A DNA stretch of 64,000 nt, taken from positions 2,976,001 through 3,040,000 of the forward strand of contig NC_065907.1 of NCBI RefSeq assembly GCF_905147045.1. The letters are read 5' to 3'. Below the pieces are notes generated by a model. It saw only the letters and a list, made by a program, of their open reading frames with translations. It did not search any database and was not told the origin of the DNA. A program made the position numbers and the translations under genes. Positions 1-11,458 of this stretch are shown one piece after another; within the stretch, counting starts at the first letter, position 1; each line of letters opens with the position of its first letter. This stretch comes from Nymphalis io. Taxonomy: Eukaryota; Arthropoda; Insecta; Lepidoptera; Nymphalidae.

Positions 1-223
1 AACGCTGGAAAAACGCGTTATGCGTTTCCTTTGTGCTATAGAAAAACGGAGTGAATTTGATATAAATCGAAAGCGAGTTTGATATAAATCCGGAGATATT
101 GAAGGAGGTGCTAGGTTGGGTATTTTTTCCCATTGAAAGGTAATGTGTAATCATGTATGTGTAAGCTGTCATGATAGGAGTCTATGACAAGCACTCATCG
201 GTTACGTTAGGGCTATCCATAAA

Positions 224-525
224 AACAGTAACAGCCTGTAAATTTCCCACTGCTGGGCTAAGGCCTCGTCTCCCTTTTTGAGAAGAAGGTTTTGGAGCTT
301 ATTCCACCACGCTACTCCAATGCGGATTGGCGGAATACACATGTGGCAGAATTTCAGTAAAATTAGACACATGCAGGTTTCGTCACGATGTTTTCCTTCC
401 CCGTCAAGCACGAGATGAATTATAATCACAGATTAAGCACATGAAAATTCAGAGGTGCTTGCCCGGGTTTGAACCCACAATCATTGGTTAAGATTCACGC
501 GTTCTTACCACTGGGCCATCTCGGC
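224..525 (-). repeat. Family-1 SINE (tRNA-derived, Metulj-like), full copy
   Basis: Read on the minus strand it starts with a tRNA-like head (GCCGAGATGGCCCAGTGGTAA, an A-box region, then a B-box of type GGTTCAAACCC). It continues with a tRNA-unrelated body containing CATCGTGAGGAAACCTGCATG and ends with CAGCAGTGGGA and CAGGCTGTTACTG. The same roughly 300-bp unit recurs more than ten times in the window in both orientations. The Metulj name is from memory of nymphalid SINEs and was not checked. Confidence 0.85.
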
Positions 526-579
526 TTTTTTTCATTATTATTATCCATAAATATTTAATTGCAATTCCTTTAGAAATGC

Positions 580-862
580 CTTACATCGCCAATACGCCGT
601 CAACTTAGAAAACTAAGATGTTATGTCCCTCGTGCCAATCTTTACACTAATTCACTCACCCTTCAAACCGGAACAAAGCAATAATTATTGTTATTTAGCG
701 GAAGAATATCTAATAAGTGGGTGGTAACAATCCAAATCCATTGGCTATAAGCGATGGTTGACATTTCTTACAATGCCAATGTCTAAGGGCGTTTGGTGAC
801 CACTTACCATCAGGTGGCCCATATGTTCGTCCACCTTCCTATTCTATAAAAAAAAAAAACGT
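580..862. repeat. Family-2 repeat, two oppositely oriented halves
   Basis: Positions about 586-727 match the family-2 repeat in the poly-T-left orientation, lacking its head. Positions about 740-862 match the other end of the same repeat in the opposite orientation, ending in a poly-A run. The two halves together look like an inverted or rearranged copy. The left half is diverged, the right half is close to consensus. Confidence 0.7.
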
Positions 863-1359
863 ACTTGCAAAGACCAACCACTATGTAAATAATGGTAATC
901 AAACTAAAATGAATCATTCGAAATTGGAACCGCACACAAGCAAATGTCTGAGAATTCCTTAAAGATCTTCAGACGATCCTGACAGCTGGCTCGTTGGTGA
1001 TAAATAACATCTCAGACATGTATATAGAGACAAAAAATGCGCTAAATTCAGCGAGATTTGACTTACGAGTACACCAAAGGAATTCCAATAAAACGGCTTC
1101 ATTAACTTTGCTTACGTGCGCATATTGTGTTACTGTTCCGTCGTTTTCAACGTTTATTAATTAAACATTTCTGCCAAGGAAAGGACAAAAATAGACACTT
1201 TCCCGGAGTGAGAAAAAGATAGACATATTATATAGTCGTAAACATTTTGGTGCAAGCGAGATTTCTTTTTTTTTCAAACGATAATAATATCGCAAATCAT
1301 CATTATAACTTTAAATATGTCTTAACTGAATTTTCATATTTTAAATTTTATTTATTACT

Positions 1360-1525
1360 TGCTCGATGCGGTGACGGAAAACATCATGAGGATACCTGCA
1401 TTTGTCAGATGAAAGGCTGTTCTATGTTTATCCAGCAGCCGCATTAGAGCAGCGTGATGGAAGCTTTAAACCTTCTTCTGAAAAGATTAGGAGCCCTTGC
1501 CCAGCTGCGAGATATATATATGCTG
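1360..1525 (+). repeat. Family-1 SINE body, decayed fragment
   Basis: It shows the order of family-1 body landmarks (gaaaacatcatgagga, cctgcatttgtc, agcagcgtgatgg, aaaccttcttctg, gcccagc) with many substitutions and no tRNA head. It is an old truncated copy. Confidence 0.55.
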
Positions 1526-1689
1526 TTATTTTATATTGAATATTTAATTGATGTATACAAAATTAACATAGAATAACAAATGAAAACATACTATATTTGC
1601 ATAGCTATAATTTCCATATTCAACTAAGAACAACTGTTTACTTAGACAAAATTACATGTCTAAGTATATAAATATAGATACTACTTATT

Positions 1690-1745
1690 TTAAAACCCAC
1701 GACCATCGGTTACGATTCACGCGTTCTTACCACTGGGTCATATCG
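1690..1745 (-). repeat. Family-1 SINE head fragment
   Basis: Only the tRNA-like head is present, as aacccacgaccatcggtta followed by gattcacgcgttcttaccac. The body is missing. Confidence 0.6.
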
Positions 1746-2487
1746 GTATTTCTAATTCTAAATAAAATTAAAATTCAATAATGGTATGAAATTTCTTATA
1801 TGATTTTATTACCGAATAAGTTATTAATATTGTGTTCGAACATTTCATTCGAAAGGAACATGATAATCAGACATCACACACAAGTGTCCGTTAAACTAAA
1901 ATGAAATATAGCTGAAATATCACAGGTTCAAATACGGTCAAGCATATATCTTAGAAGTGCTTAATAATTAGTAGGATTTACATCGTCTCAAGCTGTACGG
2001 TAAATTATAAAATCGTGAGCAAACCTGCACGGGTCGTGACAAATACTAAGACATTTATAATTTGTTTGTATTAATCCAATAGAATCTCGTAGTCGAAGCA
2101 TATCCCAATTAATGAAGAGGCTTCCTGCCTTATTTTGGGGCTATAAGAAAATTACTCAAGGCATCATTCGATTATTCATTTTTTTTGGGGTAACCCGTTG
2201 TACAATCTACACGGAATTCTAACCCTCCTTGGTTGCTTGTATTGGCTGTCTTATCTGGTCCTAATACCCTATGGTTTTTTCATATAATGCTCTTAACATA
2301 AAAACAGATTAGATATTTCTTCTACTCTACATGACTCAATTTTTTCAGTATAATAATTAATGATTATTATATATTATATATCCTCATTTCTGGTGACGCA
2401 AGAGCTGGCGCTTATTTAGCCCAAAGACTGAGTCCAGCGGTGCACAGAGGCAATAGAGCCAGCGTCTTGGGTACAATGCCATCAGTA

Positions 2488-2741
2488 ATCAGTAACAGCC
2501 TGTAAATGTCCCACTGCTGGGCTAAGGCCTCCTCTTCCTTTTGAGGAGAAGGTTTGGAGCTTATTCCACCACGCTGCTCCAATGCGGGTTGGTGGAATAC
2601 ACATGTGGCAGAATTTCGATGAAATTAGACACATGCAGGTTTCCTCACGATGTTTTCCTTCACCGAAAAGCACGAGATGAATTATAAACAGAAATTAAGC
2701 ACATGAAAATTCAGAGGTGCTTGCCCGGGTTTGAACCCACG
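2488..2741 (-). repeat. Family-1 SINE, head-truncated
   Basis: Close to consensus from the tail (cagtaacagcctgtaaatgtc) to the B-box region (gggtttgaacccacg). It is then interrupted by a T-run, so the A-box end is absent. Confidence 0.8.
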
Positions 2742-3511
2742 TTTTTTTCCATAAATTTGTTACGCGTATTTTGTTTTTTATTCTAATTTTAATTATAGAA
2801 ATGAATAAATGACTGTACATAGTTTATAATTAATTATAATACACCAGTCTCAATTCCAATAGATCGCACAGCCAATGCATAAGTGTATATAAATTCAAGT
2901 GACATTTAACGACTACGCACGAGATAACCCCCGTAACACTAACCATCGTTATTTATATTGCATTCCCACGACCTTAAGGACTTCATTGTGAATCGTAGAA
3001 ATGTATGAAAAATAATTTTGATTAATTAAATTTAATAAAATATTTATATATATTATAATAAGAAAACATGGATAACTTGGTACTTTTTTAATATTGTAAA
3101 TATGTCTAAAGTGAATCACTATTTGATATGATTAATATAATCAAATCTGAATAAAGAATTGTAATCACACTATTCTGATTACATTTCTTATAATCTTTAA
3201 AATAATTTCGATATCTTATGTAATGCTTTGCTTACGAAAGCTTTTAAAAAAGTCACTTATATGCTTTTTTATGTAATACAAAATGACCTTTAATTTAATC
3301 AATGCAAACCTTCATAAGATATAGGTCGCGCATAAAAAACACCCATATTTGGTAAAAATCGAATAAAAACATTACGCGAACTTTTTTTCTCAGAACTCAG
3401 ATATGTAAAATTAAAACGTATTACGAAACAGATAACATAAAATAATGTAAATAACAACAACTGACAATATTTATGAAATTTGTGAGTGAGTCAGTTTGTG
3501 AAAGTGACAAA

Positions 3512-3631
3512 ATGCATCTTCAAACTGATCTGGCGTGTGAGATCAGCTATGAACCGGAGAAGATGGAGATATCGAAGGAGGCTGAGATGTTGTATTATGA
3601 GCTGATGAGGGCCTTGGAGGAAGAGGAAATG
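3512..3631 (+). CDS. Candidate alternative first coding exon, possibly of a short dystrophin isoform
   Basis: An open 40-codon exon begins with ATG at 3512 in a strong insect start context (gacaaaATG). It ends exactly on a codon boundary at a good donor (ATG|GTAGGT at 3632). The peptide is acidic, starts MHLQTDLACEISYE and ends in a run of glutamates and a methionine. A second in-frame ATG lies 13 codons upstream at 3473, and a stop lies upstream at 3452. An arthropod-like initiator TCAGTT sits at 3491-3496. The next good phase-0 acceptor feeding a clear gene on this strand is the dystrophin exon at 37936, so joining them would give an 837-residue protein with no frame clash. Short dystrophins made from internal promoters with private first exons are well known in flies and vertebrates. 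I do not recognise this particular peptide, and it could belong to another transcript. Confidence 0.4.
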
Positions 3632-3825
3632 GTAGGTATGTAATTAATGGTAAAAATCTTCAAAAATGTTTAATTATAAAAATTTTAAAAAAAAATTGTT
3701 TACAGTTTTGTGGAAGAAACAAACAGCATTACTCACGGAGACAGTCAAAAATAAAAGTTACCAAGTAAAGCGAGTCTCGTCAAAGAAAATGGAATTAAAA
3801 TTATGTGTAAACATTTTAGCGCTCG

Positions 3826-4045
3826 GTACACGTTAAGGGCTAACTGATACTTCGAGCGTCAAGTGACGTCAACGTAAGAATTGTTGTTATAAGTGCGTTA
3901 ACGTCTGCGTAAGATCGTTATAGGGTAAGGGCTAACTGAGACCTCGAGCATCAAATGATGTTAGCGTAAGATTTCGAGCGTCAGATAACGTTAATGCCTG
4001 CGTGAGGTCAGTACACGGTACGGGCTAAATGAGACAGAGCTCCCA
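3826..4045. repeat. Diverged tandem repeat, about 90-bp unit, 2.4 copies
   Basis: Three successive blocks start with a variant of gtaagggctaactgaga and continue with tcgagcgtcaagtgacg-like and gcgtaaga-like segments (about 3826-3916, 3917-4009 and a partial 4010-4045). A perfect CRE palindrome TGACGTCA lies at 3864-3871 in the first unit, and a decayed version is in the second. It lies about 200 bp downstream of the candidate first exon. Confidence 0.65.
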
Positions 4046-4340
4046 TATACACGTCAATTCTCGTGAATAAAATAGTACTCACACCATTTTTAAATAAGTC
4101 TACTCGATATAAAAATTGTCACCTTGTAATCAGAACGTGGCAGCGTTCAAAACAGACGCGGTCTAACCCTAACCATATAAAAGTTTATTTTTGTGCGATG
4201 AAATTGATGAATCTAAAAAAATCTTTTATCCCTTCAACCGTTCGGATCAAATATCCAAAATAGTTCGCACGGTGACATACTCGGCTTTGTAGATTTTTTC
4301 ACATCGTCAGCGGTTTTATCTCGAGGAAGAATTAGGGTAT

Positions 4341-4638
4341 TGTTTTTTTTTTATAGAATAGGAAGGCGGACGAGCATATGGGCCACCTGATAGTAAGTGG
4401 TCACCAAACGCCCTTAGACATTGGCATTGTAAGAAATGTCAACCATCGCTTACATAGCCAATGCGCCACCAACCTTGGGAACTAAGATTTTATGTCCCTT
4501 GTGCCTGTAATTACACTGGCTCACACCCTTCAAACCGGAACACAACAATATCAAGTATTGTTGTTTTGCGGTAGAATATCTGATGAGTGGGTGGTACCTA
4601 GCCAGACGAGCTTACACAAAGCCCTACCACCAGTAAAT
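4341..4638 (-). repeat. Family-2 repeat (SINE-like), full copy
   Basis: The family-2 unit is about 290 bp. On the minus strand it begins with actggtggtagggctttg, includes GTTCCGGTTTGAAGGGTGAG (a B-box-like GGTTTGAAGG) and ccaaggttggtggcgcattgg, and ends with cttcctattctata plus a poly-A run. It recurs many times in this window. The poly-A tail suggests retroposition, but the class is not certain. Confidence 0.8.
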
Positions 4639-4734
4639 ATTGTTCTATAGTTTGTGCCGATGATCAAATGCCTGGAACACGTCAGTTTTAACTGAAGATC
4701 AGGGTCGAAATTCGGGAGAGCTCCGAAAGCTTTT

Positions 4735-4870
4735 ATGTGTGTTTATTATTCATATCGTGCTCGACGGTAAAGGCTGCGTATACCGAATTCAATTCCGCCA
4801 CGTATGTATCCAATACGCAATAGAGAAGCATGATGGATTAAGCTTCAAGTAACAATGAAATTTTCAGTCT
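4735..4870 (+). repeat. Family-1 SINE body, strongly decayed
   Basis: Recognisable order of landmarks (ttcatatcgtgctcgacggt, ccgccacgtatgtat, agagaagcatgatgg, taagct) with many changes and small deletions. Confidence 0.45.
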
Positions 4871-4973
4871 GTTACTATTTATAGTTGTCTCATATTATTG
4901 CCAATGTGTTAGAAATGTGTGCACATGAATTTTAAACACAAATTAAACACACGAATATTTTGTATGAAAAAAA

Positions 4974-5272
4974 GCCGCGATGACCAAGTGGTTAGAACGC
5001 ATGAATATTAACCGATGGTTGTGGGTTCAAACCCGAGAAGCATTTTGAATTTACATGTGTTAATTTGATTGTTTAATTCATATCGTGCTTGATAGTGAAG
5101 AAAACCATCGCGAGGAAACCTGCATGTGTCTTATTTCACTGATTCTGCCACATGTGTATTCTACCAACCCAGCGTACAGCGAGCAGCGTGGTGAAATAGT
5201 TACTAAACCTTCTCCTCAAAAAAAGAGAGGAGGTCATAGTCCAGTGGGATATTCACAGGCTGTTACTGTACT
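4974..5272 (+). repeat. Family-1 SINE, nearly full, moderately diverged
   Basis: The head reads gccgcgatgaccaagtggtt, with B-box gggttcaaacccgag. The body carries the usual cgaggaaacctgcatgtgtc and the end reads cacaggctgttactgtactg. A 97-aa open frame across it is a by-product. Confidence 0.8.
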
Positions 5273-5399
5273 GCACATTTTGTATACCCAGATTTATCAA
5301 CTAGTCCATCTCGGCTCGAGTCATAAGTTAGTATGTTATTTAGCTAAACGAAAACATTTAAAATACGTTTATAATTAAACACTAAAGTACAATTATTAT

Positions 5400-6619
5400 A
5401 GAATTAAAGCGAAATTCAAGTTAGACGTCCGCTGACTAAACATTTACTCGCTAAGTTTGCAAGCGCTTCATTAGCTGTGTAAAACAAATAAACAAGACGG
5501 ACGAAGCCTTCAGACGTTGTTTAAGTTGATTAATATATAGTTTTCTACCACGGCTTCGCTTACGTTGGGGGGGGGGTCAAGTGTAAGTAAAAAAGTCCTA
5601 TGTCCTTCCTTGAGGTTCAGGCTTACTTCATACGAAATTTCATCATAATCGGGTTAATGATAAGGCCGTAAAAGCGTAACCGATAGACAGAATTACTTGC
5701 GCATTTGCACATATTTGTATAGATAACTTCTATACAAATATTATAAATAGCTTACATTGTTTTCAAGTCCTTAACCTCATTTATATGCCATGTAGAGATA
5801 TTAAATATTGAATTTAAAAATTCAATAACATTTAATTCGATTTAACTTACATGTTTTTTAATATCTTATTTAAACATCATTAATCTTAATGTGGAAATAA
5901 AAATTATTATAATTACTTTTACAGATCTTTCATTTTAATAATAAAAAAAAAATAAGCAAGAAAATGATTTCCTAGAAATTTTTGAATGTAGAATTGTAGT
6001 AGAATATGACATTTTTAAAACCATATAGAATTTAAAAAAGGAATTTAAATTATTATTTTTCCAATATTCATAACACACACAACTTTACAAATAATATATG
6101 ATTTGTTATACATGTAAATATTTCATCTGTATACAGAGTTAATGACCTGTTTTATTTACTCACACTCACAAATTTATTTACGAACCATGGAAAAACTTGT
6201 TAACGGATCCTTTGCATTGGAACAGGTTTTATAAAGAGAATGAACTGGACCAATTGCTCTCCTTGCATAATATATTTCTGACCAATACGATTACAAAGTC
6301 CAAGATTTTACTCTGAATCATTTTGTGAAAATAGCATTGGAGTTCTGGCTACATTTTCATAATTAACTTACAACTGCGTTTAACTTACAAGTAGTTTTTA
6401 ATAAAATTATTTAAACTTAGGAATAATAATCCAATTTAAAAAAATAAAACATTCCAGGATGATATTTATGGCTTAAACCCTTTGCTAAAGTTAAAATTTT
6501 AATAATAAAAAAAATTAAAACGTAATTTGTGAATAAAAGAATAGAAGAATGTAAATAAATACATGCACGCAATTCATTTAGTATAGATAAATTAATTTCT
6601 TTAGCATTCATAAAAAAAT
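5400..6619. other. AT-rich non-coding DNA, nothing assigned
   Basis: No exon or known repeat is supported here, apart from a G-run near 5568 and a perfect short hairpin at 5711-5741 (see findings). Confidence 0.5.
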
Positions 6620-7985
6620 GGGCAAAGGTCCATATTATACTACATCGGTGGTTACAAATCTCACGAGTTTATTGCGACCTCTGGTGTTCCACAGGGATCA
6701 CACCTGGGCCCAATATTATTTATCATCTTTATCAATGACATTGCACACTGTATCAAGAACAGCAAATGTTCTATCTTTGCTGATGATTTAAAGATTTACC
6801 GCTCTATAACATCCATGAATGATTGCAAATTGCTCCAAGACGATCTAAACTCCATACAAAAATGGTGTGATTTGAATGGAATGGAACTAAATGTCGATAA
6901 GTGCCAGTTTATTAAGTTTACGCGAAATAAAAACATAATAAGACATCAGTATAGCTTACAGGGCAAACCGCTCGGGGAAGTTTCGGTTGTTCGTGATTTA
7001 GGTGTTATGATCGACGCCAAACTTAAATTTAACACTCACATAAATCATATTGCCACGAAGGCCTGGAAAAGCTTCGGTTTTGTCAGACGTAACTGCAATG
7101 ATTTTAAGAGACCGGCAACTATCATAACTTTGTACAATTCGTTTATACGTAGCGCTTTAGAATATGCGGTTGTAGTATGGAATCCGCATTATAAGATCTA
7201 CATTGAAAGGTTAGAACGCATTCAACACAAATTTACAAAATTACTGGCTAGTAGAAGTAACAGTTGCCCTTATAAGGCCGACTATGAATCACGTTTAAAA
7301 TATTTTGGACTGTGCACTCTAGAAAAACGCCGCGAAATTGCCTCTCTAATTACTCTCTATAAATTATTGAATAACCACTTGGATGCAACAGATCTACTAC
7401 AAAATATTAACATAGCAGTGCCACGTACTGCACCTAGACAACCTCTAAAAAAAATTTTCTCCTCTCGAACTTCCAAATCAAATATAGGTAAATACTCTCC
7501 ACTCAACCACCTCATAAACTTATATAATAAAGTCAACAGTGATGGCATTGACATCTTTCACGACTCACTACCTCTTTTTCGCAAAAAATTAACGCTGGGA
7601 GCTTTATTGTGATTGTGATATCTTTACTGTTATATTTAGTTTGTTATATTCTACTCAATATTAGAACTTTGTAAATTACGGTATTATCTCTAAAAATCTT
7701 GTATTATCATTGTTTGTAATTATTGTTAGTTATTTTTTTTTTTTTTACTTCATTTTTTTTATTTTTTTGCTAATTGTTTGAATGTTAAATAATCAATAAG
7801 CGTGTTATATTGCAGTCTGTAGTATTTATTAAATAGAGTATTGTTAAAAAAATTGTTATTGGAGGCTAACGTAACTATTAATGCTGTATATACCTATTAA
7901 GTGTTTGAAATTGTATCTGTCATTTTATCGTATTCTTGTTTTAAGTGCCATATTTCAAATACTGTGGTGTATCGATTAAAATAAA
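6620..7985 (+). mobile_element. 5'-truncated non-LTR retrotransposon (LINE), reverse transcriptase C-terminal part
   Basis: An uninterrupted frame from about 6653 to 7612 reads through reverse transcriptase landmarks: a GVPQGSHLGP block, LFIIFINDI, the catalytic FADD box (FADDLKIY), then thumb-region text such as NVDKCQFIKF, VRDLGVMID and YAVVVWNPHY. The stop is at 7610-7612, followed by a roughly 370-bp 3' UTR ending in an A/T-rich taaataaataaaataaata tail. Endonuclease and the start of ORF2 are missing, so this is a dead-on-arrival copy, but the frame is intact and so fairly young. The architecture fits the Jockey/CR1 group; the clade is not resolved. Confidence 0.85.
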
Positions 7986-8029
7986 TAAATAAATAAAATA
8001 AATAAATACTATTAGTTTATCGGTTCGTT

Positions 8030-8620
8030 ATCTAAACAAACAAAATAAGAAACTTTTATTAGTATACATAAACCGGATGCACCGTTAAATGTTGTTTGAA
8101 CTTCTTGACATTCCGGTTTAGAGTTATAAAGATTTATTAATTTATGTTAATTATTAAATTCTATCAAGTCATTTAGCTTATCAAAATATCGCTAATCAAT
8201 TTTAAAATAAAATTGTTGCACGATTTAGATAACGTTAAATGAATTGGTTAATTTAAAATTAATTCTTATAAAAATTACATAGAAGTATATATAGGAGGTA
8301 AAAGTTTAATGGCGTTTAAGGAATGTCGATAACGTTAAATTCAATGTTTTATTTTAAATTACTTATTTAAAAGCAATAAAATTATATTGATAAGATGTTT
8401 TAATTTCATTTTTATTATTTAATTAAATTAATTATAATAGCCTTAAAGGAATGTTTATTACTCGTCATTTAAAATAACGCTTAATTGATTTTACTTCGGC
8501 TTAATATTCCATCAGGAATTATTATTATATTACAAAATTATTTTTATCATAAAATAGAGAAGTTAAGTTTTACGGTTCTAACCAATGAGGTGTCTCGGTT
8601 TTTGTATTCGTAATAAAGTT
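8030..8620. other. AT-rich non-coding DNA, nothing assigned
   Basis: No open frame of note and no recognised repeat. AT content is very high. Confidence 0.5.
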
Positions 8621-8626
8621 TATTTT

Positions 8627-8918
8627 ACTTTTTTTTTATAGAATAGGAAGGTGGACGAGCATATGGGCCACCTGATGGTAAGTGGTCACCAAACGCCCTT
8701 AGACATTGGCATTGTAAGAAATGTCAACAATCACCATAGCCAATGCGCCACCAACCTTGGGAACTAAGATTTTATGTCCCTTGTGCCTGTAATTACACTG
8801 GCTCACTCACCCTTCAAACCGGAACACAACAATATCAAGTATTGCTGTTTTGCGGTAGAATATCTGATGAGTGGGTGGTACCTACCCAGACGAGCTTGCA
8901 CAAAGCCCTACCACCAGT
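8627..8918 (-). repeat. Family-2 repeat, full copy
   Basis: Close to consensus, with the poly-A end on the left as a T-run and the head gtggtagggctttgtgcaag on the right. It contains the recurrent antisense 60-codon open frame discussed in the findings. Confidence 0.85.
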
Positions 8919-9393
8919 GGAATTATATTAGCTAGACAACTTCATTGACTAAATTAAATAAATAGTTAAAAACTCGTTTCATAATATCTGACTACCACTA
9001 TTGTCCGAGCTAATATTAAATGTTTGCACAGCGCTTCCAAAATGTCCGTCTGTTATATTTACATTTGTGATGACAGTTAAGTGTACATACGGGTGCATAT
9101 TATGTCCGAACTTGGATACATGACATGTGTCAATAAAGGCCCTCTCCTCTCTCAAGGCCTCTTTATGGCCCACTCCTGGACAAAGCCTTGTCGATTATGA
9201 TACACTCATTTATAATTATAATTTTGGGACTTTTGTTATCATACCTTTACCTGTTAATAATACGAATCATTCATAAAAAAAATTATAAATCATTGATGAA
9301 AACTAGCTTGCAGCTTCTGATGTTATAAAGAGAGAACACTTAGTGTAGCACCTTCATTCATACAATTAACATGATAGGCTTTGTGCAAACCCG

Positions 9394-9800
9394 TTTTTTA
9401 TATTATAGGTAGGCGAACGAGCAAATAGGACACCTGATGGTATGTGGTCACTACTGACTTAAACATTCCTTACATCGCCAATGCGCCACTAACCTTGAAA
9501 ACTAAGATGTTATGTTCCTAGTGTTAGTTACACTGGCTCACTCACTCGTCAAAACAGAACGCAACAATACTACGTATATCTGCTTAGCGGCAGAATATCT
9601 GGTGAGTGGGAGTGGCACAAAGCCCTACCAGGTTCTGATAGTTACCACCTGCTCATAAGATATTCGTCCACTAAATAAAAATACTTGGCATTATATAATA
9701 CTGCTAAATAACAATATCCATGTAATTACAGCCACAAGGGACATAACATCTTAATTCGCAAGGTTGAGGACGCATTGACGATATAAGGAATACTTAAGTT
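9394..9800. repeat. Two decayed family-2 repeat copies, opposite orientations
   Basis: About 9394-9631 is a minus-strand copy from ttatattataggtaggcgaa to caaagccctaccagg. About 9645-9800 is a plus-strand copy containing accacctgctcataagatat and cacaagggacataacatctt. Both carry many substitutions. Confidence 0.7.
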
Positions 9801-9975
9801 GTATTGCGCGTATTCTTTTGCAAATTTAATCTTGTAACTTGAACCGGAACCTCAATGCGCTGTGAAAATAATTTAATGTAGTTTTCTCATATATAACTGC
9901 AGCGCTTTACGCTTACAGGCCACAGTTCCATAAACACAGTTGTATGTCACCGCACGAATGTATGCTGACATTTCC
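9800..9975 (+). repeat. Unclassified repeat, pair with 33892-34066
   Basis: The segment around tagttttctcatatataact, gcagcgctttacgcttacag and gttgtatgtcaccgcacg recurs with about the same spacing at 33892-34066. Both copies sit next to family-2 pieces. It has no coding potential that I can support. Confidence 0.6.
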
Positions 9976-10475
9976 CGCAGTCTGCATAAAATTTCATAGT
10001 CAACGATTTGATTGTTACAATTTTAGATTTATTCGTGTTTTAGTCTATGTCAAACGTCAGCATATATTTTTTTATGTTCTTCTTTTGTTAGGCGCAAAAT
10101 ATTCAGCCAGTAGTGCCAATTCTATTGTATATAATTTCTTAACCAATTTGACAGAATAAAAATATTTTTTATATTTTTTTTTAATTCAAGATAAAGGAAA
10201 GAGTTCGAAATATTTGTTCTTACAAATTATTTTACACTACGATGTCATGTATCAGCACATTTTTCATGCTTTTATTATCAAATAATGCAATGCACTAAAT
10301 AATGAATTTTGAAACTGATAGGATACTAGGCTTGTAACGTACAGTCAGCAGCTGTTGCGACATAAAACAACCATGCTTTGTTCTGTATTACATTAGAAAT
10401 ATTATATTGGTATATTCGATACGTTTTCTGTAGCCAATTTTCATAGAATCGAGCTACATACTACAACTAAATTTG

Positions 10476-10812
10476 TCTGCCTTGTTGGTCTAGTGGCCCG
10501 AAAGTCCTATTCCCAGGTCGGGCCAATAAACAGTTATTGGGATTTTCTTTCAGAAAATTCTCAGTACTAGCCCGGGGTATGGAAGTTGGAAGTGTGTACA
10601 CTCCTGTGCCTCGAAACGCACATAAAACCGTTTGTCCTTGAACTCTTTCCGGTTGTGTCGGATTGCCGTCCCATCGGATTATGAGAGCTAGGGAACAGAG
10701 AGTGCACCTGTGTTTGTGCACACACTTGTGCACTATAATATCTCCTGCGCATTTGGCTAAGCTCTCTTGAGATCGGCCGCCGTGGCCAAAATTGGTCTGG
10801 AGGACCTTATTA
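10476..10812 (+). repeat. Family-3 SINE (tRNA-derived), nearly full
   Basis: The tRNA-like head is gccttgttggtctagtggcc. A weak B-box follows, then a body with ccggttgtgtcggattgccg, tgagagctagggaacagaga and ctcttgagatcggccgccgt. Copies of the same family lie at 52040-52363, 55897-56161 and 57449-57822. Confidence 0.8.
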
Positions 10813-11458
10813 TAACTAAATAGACGAAGGCATTAACTCACAATGTCTAAATCTATGGATGACCATTTACACACAGATTACTCATTTAACTTCCGGCGAA
10901 ATGTATTGTGTGTTTATGTATGTAGTACGAAAGAGACAAATTTCAATTCCATAGAGAACATACCTATCTTCAACAAAGAGATGTCCAATCACTCCCATAT
11001 GACTCATACACATACACACGTGACTAGCTTACTATAATAGTCACAGTTCGTTATCTTATTTCCGACCCTTATATCAAGGGTATAAGGATTAAATTCCTGT
11101 AAATATTTTTACATTTAATATTAACATGTTTATTAGGCCTTATTTTGAAGGTATTAAGGGTTACTTTAATAAGTGAAAAAAAAATCTAGCATTCTTAGTA
11201 ACAGACAGCTGTTCATATTAAAATTATTTTTCAATGAAATCTATATAAAGCACTAAGCACTATTTAAGGATGTTGTCTGATTCAATAGGATTACCTTTTT
11301 ATAAGAATATATTTGACATTACCGGTTTGTATATGTTACATTTAAAAATCAATTCCAAATGAAATATTTCAAAAATGATCATTATTTATACTTTAATCAC
11401 TCTCAAACCAAACGGCATTATATACTTTGGTATATAAGTCAAATGAATCTATATATCT

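Larger units (their letters stand above)
1..3472. other. AT-rich non-coding DNA with SINE pieces
   Basis: No coding exon could be supported here. Short open frames at 202-429 and 2482-2673 lie inside SINE copies. The stretch contains family-1 SINE copies at about 224-525 and 2488-2741, family-1 fragments at 1360-1525 and 1690-1745, and family-2 pieces at 580-862. The rest is unassigned AT-rich sequence. If the exon at 3512 is an internal dystrophin promoter, this region is probably intron of the longer isoforms whose rod exons would lie to the left of the window; that is inference. Confidence 0.6.

Noticed and set aside
10467..10752. Overlapping 88- and 61-codon frames resembling those at 57533-57854
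   Set aside because: Both places are copies of the family-3 SINE. No protein function is implied.
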